Shown here: piece after piece, positions 1 to 13,510 of the stretch
How positions within the stretch are numbered: position 1 is the first letter of the stretch
How the letters are laid out: each line of letters opens with the position of its first letter
From: Lineus longissimus
Taxonomy: Eukaryota; Nemertea; Pilidiophora; Heteronemertea; Lineidae
Assembly (NCBI RefSeq): GCF_910592395.1
Contig: NC_088308.1
Location: 3,412,001 to 3,472,000, forward strand
Reading direction: 5' to 3'
Length of the DNA stretch: 60,000 bases
Program-made: the position numbers and the translations under genes
Notes under the pieces: model-generated
Seen by the model: the letters and a program-made list of their open reading frames with translations, nothing else
Told to the model about the DNA's origin: nothing
Database searches by the model: none

Positions 1-3000
1 GCAAGAACACTGATTGAATTGATGACACTGCAAACTATAAATTCTGGATCCAATAAAAGAAATCGACATGTTGGTTGCTGGAAAAATTACCGCGACTATA
101 GCAATGGCGCTAATATTAGTTAGAGTGCAGCGCATCAGAAACCACCATGCAAGTCGTTTTGACTGAAGTGAGGATGAAAAAGTCCCGAAGGCCGTTGAGT
201 GGATAAGCTTTTGAGCAGTCAGGAGTCGCATCGTTAACAGTTTTATTTTTCTAAGGCTAATCGCAACTCAAATACTGCCCGGTGTTTCATCGTTTGATCT
301 CTGGCTTATCTAGAATGTTCCAGTGTTGATCGTGACCTACGTTGCAGGCAGTTTTCGCAACCCCAAAGACGAACGACGACGTGTCATGGCATCATGCAAG
401 TCATTTGCTAATTGCTTTACGCGACAATTGTAAATCATCTTCTTTACCTAGCTGTACGGGGAATCGGTGAAGTTTTCGAAAAAAATCTTCCTTAGGTACT
501 TTTACATTGTACTTCGTACTTCGTCGTCAGTAGCTCTTGACTATCAGCAGCAAGAAAATTCAAATCGCGTGGAGCCTGTAAAGAATTATTACTTATGATG
601 TCTGCGGACCAACTCCAGTTATTTATTGGTACGAGTTGCACCTAATGTTATCATCATTTGTGTTAACTAAGGCGCCAGTCCAAAGGCCAACATTGATATG
701 GATACAACGCATCTTGCCACTGAATAAAGCGTCTTTTACTTACGATAGATATGTCATACTTACGCGATCGAGTATCTTGGAGTTGGTGGAATCTATATCG
801 ACAAGTGTGTAGCGCATTCACAAGGGAGATCAGTAACTTTACACCGTATTTATGGTTTTGTCACATTTCAAACAAGAGCGAGGCGTCGCATATATGATCC
901 AGAACCTTTTGTGTAGTTGCTTTTTGCGATCACGATATCAACTTACATTTTGCGTGGGGTTGGGGATCATTGTTGTAAATGAAATACTATGACTAAATAA
1001 TTGAAAAATGGCATTGTTAAATGAAATGTCACTAAGTAGTCTATCCAATTACTGAGTCTGTTCTCCTTCCTCATCGCGTTTAATTTTCAAAATCTTTTGA
1101 AATATCGATGAAATAAACTCTACTATTCTAATATCCCTCTACAACACGTTTAGGCAATTTTTCAACAATGCATTACCAGTCCTAATTATGACACAGCCCA
1201 TCTAACTGTGTTTAGCCACTTTTGTCGGCAAAAGAGACGTTTCCAAGCACCACACAGGTTAAGCAAAAATATGCATAGTTTTTGACTGGTACGTGGTAAC
1301 TTGAAGGTCGTAGGCGTCTGCGGACTAATTGTAGCTAGTTTTGAACGGATATGGCTTCAACGCAGATGGGAAGCACCACAGACTAGAGTCTGTGGAAGAA
1401 CGGAGTCGAGGCGTTGTTCAACCCGTTTCTTTTGAAGGAAGCCATAAGAGGTATACCGTCCTTAGACAGAAAATAACTGGCAAAACCATGGCTTGCCATC
1501 CGTTGCTCAAAAGATATAAGCTTGCTAGTCTGCTGTTCGAGTTCGGGTCAATTTCACTGGCTCCGCAAAGATCCTCTGGCAGAGGGTTTAAGGCGTGGGG
1601 CTGAGCCGTGTGCGTGGAAATTGCTGGTAGATTTAATCATTTTACTTCAAGCCGATTCTCTCGTTTCTCTCTCTTTTCTAGCCATCATTAGAGATCCTAA
1701 GACATTACACGGCATGAGAATGAATTCATTCAATCTTAAAGCTGATTAGATTTCAATTTCAAAAGATGTCAAAGAGATTTCTGAATGAAAACTGATGATT
1801 TTACCGCCAAGAATTCAAATTAATTTCGAATTGCATCCCTTTGATAATAGTTCATCGAACATTATTAATAAAGGTATTCAGAAGAGATTAGGCTGTAATC
1901 AACGTGAATCCATCTGCTTAAGTCCTCCGCTCATCACTCTAAGCAAACACAAAATCGATGTAATGAGTAGCTTTGCCGGGATGTAATAATCGCGATTCAA
2001 CAGTAGTCAGAGCGAACCTTCCCACTACATATTAAACAGGTTTTTGTAATTCGACTAATTCACAGTCTCCAATCAAAGACAAACGTATTTCATTCGGACT
2101 CGATTTCGCAAATGCATAACTAATCGGGGTGATTGCTTTTGCAGTTGTTCAGGAAGGCAGCAGGGGTAACAGCCGTACATTGTAATCACCCCCCACCCCT
2201 TCCATATGCCAGATTACCTGCGAATGCGACGACCAATGCATGAGCGAAATCGCGAGACGAATAAAATAATTTTGTCTTTGATCGGAGACCGTGATAATGT
2301 CATATTATCATTAGATTGTGATGAAAAAGTCACGGGAGCCTGCAACTTCTTTTAATCTGTGGGTAAAAAACTCCGATGTGCATCTACATGTATATGGAGT
2401 CGTGTTACCGTCAGAGTTAATAACAGAGGGGTCATCTGTGACCATCTGCGGTTCCTAATAACAGGGCTGAAAAGGCTTGTTCTAATCTCCCGAGGTCACA
2501 CTTTTTGTATGAATACTGTGAACGGTTTTTGTCAGGGATCATACGACATTCACAACAGTAAATTAGTTTTCCTCGCGCCATATCGATATCGGGACGGTTC
2601 ACCAGTGATAGCTATCAGCACGTTGTCAACCTGCGCCTCTGAGATAATCTATAAGGACCAATGTGTAATTACTCCGTCCTCCAATAGAGTGATTGCATTT
2701 CCGAGAGTCCTAATCCTAACCAAACAGTAATAACTATGCTGATCACCAGAGGGTTCCGAGAAAACTGTCCCTGCTAGTTCGATGACAAACGAAGAAGATT
2801 CTGTGAACAGATATTTCATCTTATCGCGGGTCTTTTTTATAGCAGGCCAGCAGAATACCTTCTCTTTATCAATTGTTGTGGTTAACCTCCATGCGACTAC
2901 ATTTGAAGGTTTTTGCAAAAGTTTTTGCAGACGATGCGTTTTGGAGATTTCTGTCTCTTCATTCGTACATTCCGTGCGGAGTCATCCAACGAACAAATTA

Positions 3001-3009
3001 ATACGTCAG
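1..3009. other. Intergenic, no recognised gene
   Basis: Short open frames on both strands (the longest about 120 codons, at 2359-2730) match no family I recognise and lack splice-site or codon-use support. I see no RNA gene. This could be intronic sequence of the gene whose first exon lies at 11277-11693, since that gene runs leftwards, but no matching exon was found. Confidence 0.5.
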
Positions 3010-3188
3010 TTAGGCTGACGTTACATAGGCCTCATTCGTTCACTTCCCACATGTCACGTTCCAGCTTTACTTAACGTTCCTCGGTGAATGCACGGCCTTG
3101 TGGCATGCATTCAGTGAGGAACGAACGCATTAAGGGGAACGTGACATGTGGGAAGTGAACGAATGAGGCCTATGTAACGCCAGCCTTA
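3010..3188. mobile_element. Hairpin MITE, PIF/Harbinger-like, with TTA target duplication
   Basis: A 173-bp element (3013-3185) has 50-bp terminal inverted repeats, 3013-3062 against 3136-3185, identical at 49 of 50 positions; both arms contain GTTACATAGGCCTCATTCG or its complement. The inner 73 bp are also largely self-complementary, so the whole element can fold into one long hairpin. It is flanked on each side by TTA (3010-3012 and 3186-3188), a 3-bp duplication typical of PIF/Harbinger elements. There is no coding capacity, so it would depend on a transposase elsewhere. The near-identity of the arms suggests recent insertion or gene-conversion-like maintenance. The superfamily rests on the target-duplication size and the 5'-GGC start only. 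Confidence 0.8.
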
Positions 3189-6100
3189 GCGACATCGCAT
3201 GGAGCTTGCATTATCTACTGGGAGCTTAGTAAAGAGAGAAAAGCTTTTGACGCGTTTTGGCGATTCTCCAGTTCATATTCGTCCATTTCGACAAAGTGAC
3301 GTCACTGCAATCAGACGATATAGATATGCTGGTTGCTCAAGTCAAATACCAGTCTGAGGAGGATTGCATTAAGTGTATTACGTTGTTTATAATATCTATT
3401 GTCGAGATTAGGTTCGCACTCTAGGTTGTCACAGCAATGACCAGACTATCAATCAGTTGCCAGAGTGATTTTCTCGGTTCTGCGCCGTTTTCCCCAGAAC
3501 ATGTGGTGGCTTCGAGTTTGGGTCAGCTGTAACGACCATCGTAGTTGTAGGTTCCCATAGTATGCGATTGCGACAACGCATGTAGCAGCACTTGTTTATT
3601 TCACACCAGACTGCTTGACACTAAATATCACAGACTATTGTTACAGAGTGACTATTGGTCCCTAGGGTATTATGCAAGGGGTAAAATAGCACTAACACGG
3701 CAAGAAACGTGTTTGCATAAATAGCTTGTAATCCGGAGTGAAACGTGATAACATTGTGATGGCGGCATTCGCAGTAAATTTGATGCGAGCTTGGTGAAAT
3801 TGAATTCGAAAGACAGCCATCTGATTCTCACTTAATGGGCCAATCATTATTTAATTGTGCTCATCGACTGGTGTAAAGCGAACGAAATCAACAACCAAGG
3901 CACGTCGATTTCATCAGAATGAGCTGCTATGACGTGAAGGATAGGGATTTCGTTTAGGGATAAGGAGGGGATAACTTGAGGAAGAAAGATGGGCAATTGC
4001 TTCACTTCACTTGTAATGAGGCATTGATCTCGGGAGTGAGATAGCATGTTTTCTTGAAAAGTGTTGTTGAGGATCGATTTAGTTGCAAGCAGCTTTTTTA
4101 GAAGTAGGTTGAGTGGTTTCTTTACAGCTTGATTTTTTTGTACATGCTACTTAAAACTATCGGGAAGCTGACGAAGCCATTCGAAGGGTAATATTACAGT
4201 GGTGCATGGGTGATGTACCTTCATTAGAAACTGAACTATTTATAACCAAGCTGACCATAGTCTTGACTCAATACTTAAGACCACATTGTGCCTCCACATC
4301 ATGCCCATCAGCGTTTAAAAAACAGATCCAGCGCCAACAATGCAACCGCTTCTGATTAATCATATGAGGTGTGGTTTGCATTCCGAACACGTTTGCCATC
4401 CCTGATGAACGTTAGTCGTTGGTCATCCTGGGTGATAATTCTGACATGACCATACCAATTGCTGGTCTACAGAAATGATCCTGTCCCGCATCCATACTGT
4501 TCAGTTCGACTTTTTCTTTCTTAGATGGCTGATTCTACTATATTCCCATCATATGGATATGTTAATAGTAAGTACAGTTAGACTTAGTAGCTCCTTATCT
4601 AGTGTGATATCAAATTAAGTCCCCCTTGAAAACAAGTCATACCCTCTCACGTCATACCAACAACTAGAACACGCATGTCTAAATGGCATCGGAGTACGTT
4701 CTTCCTCTTCTTATAGTTTCCTGGACTTTCTCCACAGGGGTATGAAGCTCTTTCACACAAGATTCTGTTCCTTATCAGAGGGGTATCCCAATCAGGGTTT
4801 ATTCGTTCGCTCGGGTTGATTCTGGCCTGGTCGGAACAAGATAGTCATATCAATTACGCGCCACACTGCACCATCACTCAACCCAAAACTAACACATATA
4901 TATCGCTCTTGCCAATCAGCAGAATCAATAAGATATCGAGAAGTGACAAGTGTGATTTGACCGGGAGTGATTGGTCCAGTGATGCATGGTTAACGATGGG
5001 GCAACGACAGAGAAGTTGTGTCGTTGATAACGACTTTCAAGAGGTGCGTCTGTCAGCAAATAGATTTCCGGTGTAGCAGTTTCACAAGTCCCGCCTGGAA
5101 AAGTATCCTACTCTTTTGCAAGAGGACGGAGAAAGGTATGGTTCCATGCAGACACAATACCTTCGATACCGCTGATATCAAAATCACATTGAATCCTTTG
5201 TTCAGGATATCTACATCAGAAGACAGATTTTCCCACCACAAAGGGTCGACAGCATAATGATTTGAATTGAACCCGTCGCAAGGAAATGCATGATTCCCTT
5301 ATGTACCATGGCTGTTCAATTTGTATGACGTATGCAGTATGCACCTGCCGCGCATGTAAACAAAAGGGGCCGTCAATATGACAAAGGGTTTTTTCTCCAT
5401 GTTGCACGGTTAAAACTAAACGTAGATGTAGATGAAGTCAGGTTGCAATAACCATCAGCTGTATCAACGGTACCGCGATTTCTGGTTTGTTTTTGTTATA
5501 GTTAATTTTTTTGTTCGCTAGACCAAGGAATTTATATAAGCTCACATGTTCTGTATCACCATAAGCACACCATAAGCTCTTAAATGTAAAATCGCGAGAG
5601 TGAAAGTCCGGGGCAGATATTCGAAGATCATGCTTCTTTTTGCATCTTACTTCGCCATCGGACAATAAAGCTAGTAGCACACAGTGGTAAATGGCTGCGA
5701 GATCAAGTTGCAGAGGTCTTTTAAATTCTCTCTTAAAAGAGTGAAACAGACGCTTTGTTTTGTTGGCGTCAGTGGCAGTTCCACAAATATCGAATTTTAA
5801 GAACCCGGAGAACATAGACACACCCACTCGTCATCAGTGCCAAGCCTGGTACCCATTTGACCAATAATCACTCTTATAGAAAGAGAACGACACATCAAAA
5901 TATGAATAATTGCCTGTGACCTTATAGGTGAAAAGAGAATATTGTGATCAACGTTACAATGATTACTGTTGTCGAATAGACATGATTTACACTGCTATTA
6001 TCACCGAATAAGTACATGCATTATCGTGGCACTGATAACACCGGTAATTGAATATCAAGTAGATCTATATTTCAGACTAATAACCCCATAACGACCCATA

Positions 6101-6661
6101 TCAGGTCGTCGGAAGGTTCTAAATAGGTATCGTCTGCACAAAATAACAAATCCAGTTTTTCCCATTCAAAATATTCGCTGCAAATTGGCCGGGTTTATCA
6201 TTACAAGAAAAAAAGGAAAGCGCGGTAAAAGGCAGTCTTGGTAAAAAGGTACACCGCCCATTCACAGACCGATCACGCAGAGACAACTCCCAGGTCCAGA
6301 TCACGGTTGCAATGCAAACATGCCGTTAAAGTGGTTGATGTTTGAAGTGTCTTTTTCTTTCCACATAGACAACGTATCCTTTATTAAAGCGGAAAGCTGC
6401 CTTTTCTTATATGGATGAAGCGGTAATATTTAATCATTGTGGGTGAAGAAGCTGATACCATCTGAATACTAATGGCCGCCTCAAAAGCCATGCGGAATTT
6501 CTTTAAAGCTAGGACATTGACAACGAAAGTATTCAGTAGTACTTCTCTGGAAGCGGCAGCCTTGCTGAGATCGTGGGTGTTGATAGCATTCGTTGGCAGG
6601 GATAGCACACAGTGCAAAAAGGACGATCAGGAACGCCCTCGCGTCCAGATGCGCAGCCGGG
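3189..6661. other. Intergenic, no recognised gene
   Basis: Only scattered short open frames are present. The longest, about 129 codons on the minus strand at 5438-5827, shows no recognisable domain. No repeats of note were seen by eye. Confidence 0.45.
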
Positions 6662-7100
6662 TCAGGTGGGAAAGACCCCTAATGGGCAATAATTTGATCG
6701 AAGCAATCGTACAATGATCCATGCATTAATACTTTTCAATATCATACTCAAAATCGCATCATGTTGGATTATCTGTTCAAGGGATACGGACCTGGTCGCA
6801 GGTGCGTTGAGGTAATAAGTCATTGATGCAGCAGATCAATTTGAAAAAAAGACGGTCAAGATTTGTGGTTGTCATGATCAGTCTTTGCATCCAAAGGGAC
6901 ATCCTAACTCAGGTGGAGAAGGACAATAAAGACTAAATTGATCGAAGCGTGCAGTCTCGGTAATGATCCAAAGGTTATCTCACAATCGCATCAGTGTTGA
7001 ATTACCTGTTCAAGTGACACGGGACCTGATCGCAGGTGAGATGAAGAAATAAATCCCTGGCCGAGCAGATCAATTTGAACACGCAAAAGACTTCTTCACC
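6662..7100. repeat. Diverged tandem duplication, unit about 247 bp
   Basis: Two imperfect copies start near 6662 and 6909. Shared blocks in the same order are TCAGGTGG, TTGATCGAAGC, AATGATCC, AATCGCATCA, TGTTCAAG, GACCTG(G/A)TCGCAGGTG and GCAGATCAATTTGAA. The copies differ by substitutions and small indels, so the duplication is old. No coding potential was recognised. Confidence 0.7.
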
Positions 7101-7898
7101 TGAGGCGGGAACATTATCAGATCATGTATCCGAGACGAAATCGTGATAATCAGCTCCAATTGAACCCGAACAGCGCACCAAGACACCCCCGCCTCTCAAC
7201 AACTCAATCTTGAACACGAAGCAATTCAGTCAATATCGACACATTACATTGTAACAAATCCTTTAAAACAGCATATTTTGACTGAGTTAAATCAATCACA
7301 TTCCAATACAATGTTATCGACTGAATGAATGTCAGAGACTGCTTTTTCTTCATCTTTTTATCACCACCACAGAAGAACATCGTCAGCCTCCTACGATAAT
7401 TACCTTACTCACTTTTCGGCCATTTTGAGTTTTTTTTGCCTAACTCGCCTGCATATATTAGTATTTTTGCCTAAGTCATGTGCACCTTTCATGTAACCGT
7501 ACTGACTCTCCATGTTCATTGTATCTTAATTGTCATAGTCAAAAGTCCAGCATTCTAACCGTTGAACCACAAAGACTTTCATTGCGGTTTGTATCAGGGT
7601 GAAATTCAGTTTGTAAAGTTCGGGTCTAGGGTTTTTTTCATGTACATGTAAGCAGAATTTCTCGTCCCCCGACAGAAAAAATAATCCTCGCCTACACGAC
7701 ATAAATTGACCTGGCAAATGACGTCTCACTCTCTTTGATCAGAAGCCAGGCATGAAATTACAGATTTTTTTTCTCACCAGACGTCGACTCAGATATGATA
7801 GCCGAGTCAACTGGCTACATGTAAACGAGGAATGCTTTACAACTACGTGTACTTAACTACAAAAGCAATTGCTCGAAACCTAGTGTGACGTCTCTGAT

Positions 7899-8258
7899 TT
7901 GCGCACTACTGGTTTTAGTACAAATCAGAAAAGAAATGGAACCAGCAAAAGCCATTATTCAATCGTGGCTACAGCAATAATTAGCTGGTTTGAGGCAGAA
8001 AACGTGATAAGGGCTGTAAGAGTAAAAGTTGGCAAACGTAGGAAGCCAGCTAGCCTGCTGCTGAACCGAAATCACCTGGTACATTTGCTTCTCCTGTATG
8101 CATGTCCACACTCAGAGTTATCTGATAGGTTCGAGTTCCTGAATAAACAAATACGAGTCGGATTATACGGCAATTCGAATCGTACAAATTCAATCAAGAA
8201 CTACTTTATTCAGAGTCAAGTTACAGGGGTGCGCGGAGAGGTGAACCGTGCATTCTAA
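7899..8258 (+). pseudogene. Possible retroelement relic (BEL/Pao DUF5641-like)
   Basis: An open frame of about 119 codons, without a convincing ATG, contains VIRAVRVKVGKRRKPASLLL followed by NRNHLVHL. This loosely resembles the small C-terminal DUF5641 domain after the integrase of BEL/Pao LTR retrotransposons, where a vRxvxVK core precedes an RP-x-x-x-L motif. No reverse transcriptase, integrase or LTR was found nearby. It could equally be a chance open frame. Confidence 0.2.
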
Positions 8259-9455
8259 ATGCTTTGCAAAGGACAGTCGGTTGAGGTCATGGCAGGGCTC
8301 AAAGGATCCACGAATACCAGGCCCAGTTGTACATGCATGTTCCTCCCCTAGCTCATACCGGTAAGATCCGAGTGAAAAGTCCTGAATTTTCCAGGATGTT
8401 ATCCGTGAGCGGACTTCATCAGGCTGACTTCTCTAAGCACAAACATACTGCATTTCCTCATCTTTCAAGAACAAGATAGTCAAGAATGCACAGAGGAATT
8501 GGAGCTGGCCGGTAACTTTTTGAGTGATCGCCCAACGGTTAAATCGGTTTCAACCAACTCTCAGCCAAGTATTTGTGCGATTTATACATTGATAAACTCA
8601 ACATACAGGTAGTTTATGCATTGATGAGTTGGATCTCTGGATGCGGTTCTGGACTCATTGGCAAAACATAGGATCACGGATGTTGTGAAAACCTCTCCGG
8701 CAATGAATGTATGTAGACTTAATCATTTGAAGGTTCTTGGATGTATATACCCAAGGTAATTCTCAACCTCAAAATGAGGTAAGGAAGCATCCTGCTAATG
8801 ATACTCCAACATATAAACGGTTCAGGCAAAACAATTGGCAAGATAATTAGTTCTTGGATGAGGCACAGGTTTTCTATCTTAGGAAGAGTTCGCTGCACTG
8901 CACCTGTCCAGAACTATTTATCAGTTATCGAGCGGTTGCATACACATGCATGTGAGTCGCCGAGTAAAGAATAACGTATTTTTCAAATAGCGCAAAAGAA
9001 ATGCTTGCCTCATTGGCTTTCCGTGGTTGTCGTGATTTGATCAGTTTACTCTTTACTCCTGATTGAACAAAACACTTTCAATCAGCAATCATGGCCGGAA
9101 GCCGAGGTCGATGTTACACAAATCCCAAGGCGGGAATTAACTGGTATGACTGGCCAGATTCAGTTAGCCTTATCCCACTAAGATCGGTTTTGTTACTAAC
9201 AGTCGCGGTTAGCAGCCCTAGTTTACTATTGCTGTATTTAAAATTTTGAATAAGTCCTTAAAGGTCGAATTAGGGCATACGTTCACGCAGCACTAACTGC
9301 TGGATTGCTACATCTTTATCTGTGTTTTGGGCTAGTCGTTCTAGTTGCCCCATGGTTTCGTTTACGGTATGCGCATGGCTTATTCATGTACCCTCGACAT
9401 CGCACCGTTTCAAATTCGGCCTTTTCGATGCTCCTCTTACAGCCCTAAGTCGTCC

Positions 9456-9479
9456 GGGGGTGGGGGGGGGGGGGGGGGG
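9456..9479. repeat. Poly-G tract
   Basis: Five G, one T, then eighteen G in a row on the plus strand. It could adopt G-quadruplex structures, and its exact length is probably polymorphic or error-prone in sequencing. Confidence 0.95.
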
Positions 9480-10381
9480 TGGAAGGAAACTGCCATGTCT
9501 TTAAAGCTGAGAATGCAAATTGTAGCAGGCCGGACCAGCCAAGATGGAAACCTCTACTAAGTATCTTGGGAAGATTTTTTCGGATAAACATCCCGACCAC
9601 TCAACATGGCTTCAGTCTTGCTATCTATAAAGCGTGAATACTACTTCATAAAGGCTATCAGCGAAAGCAATCAAATGGACGTTTAGTGATTCTGGTAATC
9701 GTTCAAGAGATTACGACCAAAGTAATTTCATATGTTCAACGCTATTAGTGTGAAGAAAAGATCTATAGATAGTTGATTAAGTCATAAGGTCTTTTTTCGA
9801 TTACATTCGTCCAAATTTTGAAAAATAAACAATCTCTACAAATAGGCTTTTATCAAAATGTTTAGAAAAAAGCAGTTTTTGTTCTCTTTTTCTACCTGGG
9901 CGTTCAGTACGCCATGACCATTCAATAAACGCATGATGAAAACAGGTCGATGTGCATGTTCGTCATCACTGTATTCCTTCAGTAAAATAACTCACCCAAT
10001 ACAAATAACACAAGAGCAGGAGAATGCCTACAATATCCTCGTTATATTTGTTCAAGTCAACCAAGCCTGTTGACTTATACTTGATTTTCTCTATCCGTAC
10101 TGACCCAAAATGTCAACAAAGAGGTAATTCGGAATTCATAATCGGGAACGAAGAAACGAAAAGTCCTAAAGTAGACCCTGCATGCATCTTAAAGCTAACT
10201 GAACAAGGCATTGGAAAGGCGAAGCTTCAAAGTGGAAGCTTATGAGGGGAAACAGTCTACTTAACACGCATGATCATTCTATTCTTTATGATTTCTCTTT
10301 TTATTCACCGTTTTATCACTTCTAAGTAAATTTGGTCATTGACAACCGAAAAAAAAAGAATTTTCCAGTCCCAAAACCCAT

Positions 10382-10441
10382 TAAATGTCATTATCCTTGT
10401 TATGATAAACGTAAATGTCATTATCCTGGTTATGATAATCG
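10382..10441. repeat. 30-bp direct tandem repeat, two copies
   Basis: Two adjacent 30-bp copies begin TAAATGTCATTATCCT and end TTATGATAA(A/T)CG. They differ at two positions (T/G and A/T). No function is apparent. Confidence 0.9.
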
Positions 10442-11276
10442 TCATAGATTGCAATTTGATCTTACCTAGAATAAAACTTTGCACCGTTTTCATTAAATTC
10501 ATATGGAAAAGCGCAGGCCTAAAGATGTCGCAGTACATTATCATTTTTGCAGATGCAATTAAAGGACCGTTCAATGACGTATCAAAATGCATGTCATAGA
10601 CGTATCAAAAGCATACGTTTATGACTAACCGAAAAAAAAAAGATTGTTAAATCTAAGTAAATGTTTTGCCTATTAAAATTTTAGGCCAGTGGGACAGACA
10701 ACATGTCAACAACTCCAATATCCAGAACAATATTGTAAGTCTTGACCTCTACAAGAAACGTAAGAGCTTTGTATAGGCCTACGGGCAAATGATGCATACT
10801 GTGCACGATGCATACTGGTCAGCCTAGCGCCTGGTGAGAGTGAAATGATTGTGGTTTATGTGTTCCCATAAATATCCGATATATATAAGAAACGCATCAG
10901 ACTTGAAAGTATACAAAAACTCAAATCAGGTTACAACAACCTAAAGTTAATAAGGTTAAAACGTGATGATTGAGTTCCAAAAAGTTCCGATATATTTTGG
11001 AATCTTTTTTTCCGATTTGTTTTACTCCGGCAAGACAAGACAAATGACCCTCGAAACCGGTCCATGAGGGTTTCGACCAATGACTTGGCGCTGAAAGTCT
11101 ATTGCTATACGAATTGGCAATAGTCTGAGTTAAAGTAAATTACATGCGATATCACGGCATTCTGATTCTCATACTCTGATGATATTTGCCAGGCGTTGGC
11201 AGTGAATTGAAGAGACCATGAAATTACAAGTCAAATGATGCGAATATACAAAGGTGTCAAATAAAACTTTACTTAC

Positions 11277-11693
11277 GAAGGAGACAATTGGCAGGTCCCA
11301 GGCTGCAGCCACCTTTGATTCAGTTTTACACCTATTCTCTGGTCCAATGAAAGCCACAGCTCCATTCTTCCACATCAAAGACAAAGCATTGATACTGATT
11401 AGATCATCATTTGCATTATCCATGAACATCATCCTGAGATTATGACCGGCAAGAATAGTCGTACTATTGTTAATATCATCAAGAGCTAAAGTCATAGCAC
11501 CCGATATCAGCCGGCCTGGGATACTCATCAGGTTTTTCGAAGTTTCCCCAAGAAATGTAAGAGTGGGGATGTAACCCAATGTGAAGTTATCCGCTTTGAC
11601 AAGAATCACATAATCCCTTGATCCCAGGAAAAATATCAAAATAAACACAATATACGTAGTAATATACATGTTGATAGTTTTGGCACAACCCAT
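11277..11693 (-). CDS. First exon of an ANF-receptor-domain protein (receptor guanylate cyclase-like)
   Basis: The exon begins with ATG at 11693 and ends at a consensus 5' splice site (GTAAGT) just below 11277, giving 139 codons in phase 0. Residues 1-34 form a signal peptide with a long hydrophobic core (second Met at 9). After it come the hallmarks of the extracellular ligand-binding (ANF_receptor, periplasmic-binding-like) domain: LTLGYIPTL-type first strand, GRLISGAMTLALDDINN, then GAVAFIGPE, a Cys, and AAAWDLPIVSF. This order and spacing fit natriuretic-peptide-receptor/receptor guanylate cyclases best, but GABA-B or glutamate receptor ectodomains share the fold. Downstream exons (rest of the ectodomain, TM, kinase-homology and cyclase domains) were not found in 1-11276. 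They may lie beyond the window or may be lost. The neighbouring polycystin gene has the same orientation and lies upstream. Confidence 0.7.
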
Positions 11694-13471
11694 GGCTGAG
11701 TTATGAATACATTGGTAGAGAAGGCAACTTTCTCTATACTGGCCTCGTTAGCCCGACGAGCAGGACCCCTCTGTATCCACAAAAGCCAACCGGCCTATCT
11801 GATGCTTCATTGCGATCTGACGGGAAGACCAGGATGCGTGGCTTTGCACTGCAGCGCCCCAGGCACAGAAAATCGATCGAATCAAGTATTCCTCAATGAA
11901 CTTCTCGACCTGAACACCACTTGAAAATCGCGATTTGAACACCACTTGATAACAATAAAGCGTTTTCAGCAGGAGCTAGATCTGGTGCTTTATAAACTCC
12001 ATAAATGTAGTCATGAAATGAACATGTCAAGTCGCATTTGACGCCAACACTTTTGATACGGGAATATCATCGTAAAATTGGGTTTTTTCTATCTCATATC
12101 ATTACCTTCTTACAATATGAGGAAAGCCAATTTTCAACTTATGCTTTTTGGGCCTCCTGAAGCTCTTGCTTTAGTTTGCAGATCTCCGGAAAAAAACGTC
12201 AAGAAAAAGGAACAGCGGTGTCCCAAGGTTATCACACACATTTAAATACAATCACCGTGGCTTATCAGAGTAGCCCGCCAGTCATCCAGTCCTTGTACGT
12301 TCGAACTCCACTGCACCACTGCAAACTTACCTTGTGACACATCAGGCTACTGTCAATCGAGCTGATGGAATGCCAGTCTACAATGCAGAACATACCACAA
12401 ATTACCATGGCATTTCCACAGCCTGGCGCTAGCAATTACACCTCTGTCACTGGGTCAACCAGAAATTCTATCGCATCTCAGCAGCGCCCGATGTAGGCGA
12501 CATGGTGGTGCTGTGTAGTCCGTTGATGAGGTTGTCATCGTTCACGGAATGGGTTTTCAAAGTCAGAAAACAAGATGAAAAGAAGTCAAGATGTTGGCCA
12601 TTATTATTTATTCATCGAAGCTCCCAGGTCTAAATGCTCTCCAAGTCTAGGCCCTTCATCAGCTGTCATTTTCGTACTTTTGACCGTTGCACTCCACCAC
12701 GATAAACAGTCAAAGAGCGACGTCTAGAAAATATCAGCGGAACTGCGAAATCACAGCACTTGAGGTTTTGCTGGAAAGATGACCAACTAAGAGGATAACG
12801 TAGTGTAATTCGAACGGGAGATTGGGCAGGTTGAATCGTTGCTTACGGTAAGAAACCGGTTATATCTTGATAAATTGATCATTATGATGCTTACGGTAGT
12901 TATGTGCTTCAAGAAGATTTCGTAATGGCACAGTGCCCAATTTGGCTTGTGCATGTACTCACCGCCTACCCAACTATCATATCTCAAAATGCAAACAGAA
13001 TAATGTGATACTGATTTTTTATCAAACATGCTATGTACATGAAAACACAATGAGTGGGGTTGATTTGAAATTGTGCGTTGTACGCTTAGTTCGTCTATAA
13101 GTGTTCAAAACATGCATTGAGAAGGTACTCTAAGTATGTAGAAAATATGTGACACAATGCATTGGACTCTTCACTGCTGACCTTTGTCAAATACATGAAC
13201 ACAGTTTGCCCGTATGTGAGACATACACCTATCATGCTATCAATTTTTAATTTGAGTGTCTTGATTGGTATAAATGTCGGAAATGTATTTGCGGTGCAAC
13301 AGTTGTGCTTGAATTACATACAGCGTACAATCGAATGGACTCGGCTTGCCCCTTTTTCATCGGCCTAGGCCCATCATCATCAACATGGATATTACCCTGG
13401 TGAGATGCTTAAATACGCAAATTCCGCTGGGTTCATCCATGAGACACGTATCGTACACAGTGTCGCTACTA
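11694..13471. other. Spacer between the ANF-receptor exon and the polycystin 3' end
   Basis: No recognised gene. It should contain the promoter and 5' UTR of the ANF-receptor-like gene and the distal 3' region of the polycystin-like gene, both on the minus strand. Open frames here are short and unsupported. Confidence 0.5.
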
Positions 13472-13477
13472 TTTAAT
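13472..13477 (-). terminator. Candidate polyadenylation signal of the polycystin-like gene
   Basis: ATTAAA on the minus strand, 33 bases after the TAG at 13511. It is the second most common animal polyadenylation hexamer and sits at a short but plausible 3' UTR distance. Confidence 0.45.
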
Positions 13478-13510
13478 ATAGTAGTATATTAGACGTTGCT
13501 AAGTTTCGTT

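Larger units (their letters stand above)
7101..11276. other. Mostly non-coding stretch; searched for further exons
   Basis: Apart from the possible retroelement relic, the poly-G tract and the 30-bp repeat listed separately, no gene was recognised here. The gene starting at 11693 on the minus strand should continue in this direction, but no exon resembling the next part of an ANF-receptor domain was found. Confidence 0.4.

Noticed and set aside
2359-2730. 123-codon plus-strand frame
   Set aside because: Starts at a non-ATG codon, is overlapped by an unrelated antisense frame and has no family resemblance.
5438-5827. 129-codon minus-strand frame
   Set aside because: No motif, no good flanking splice sites, and no link to the ANF-receptor exon could be made.
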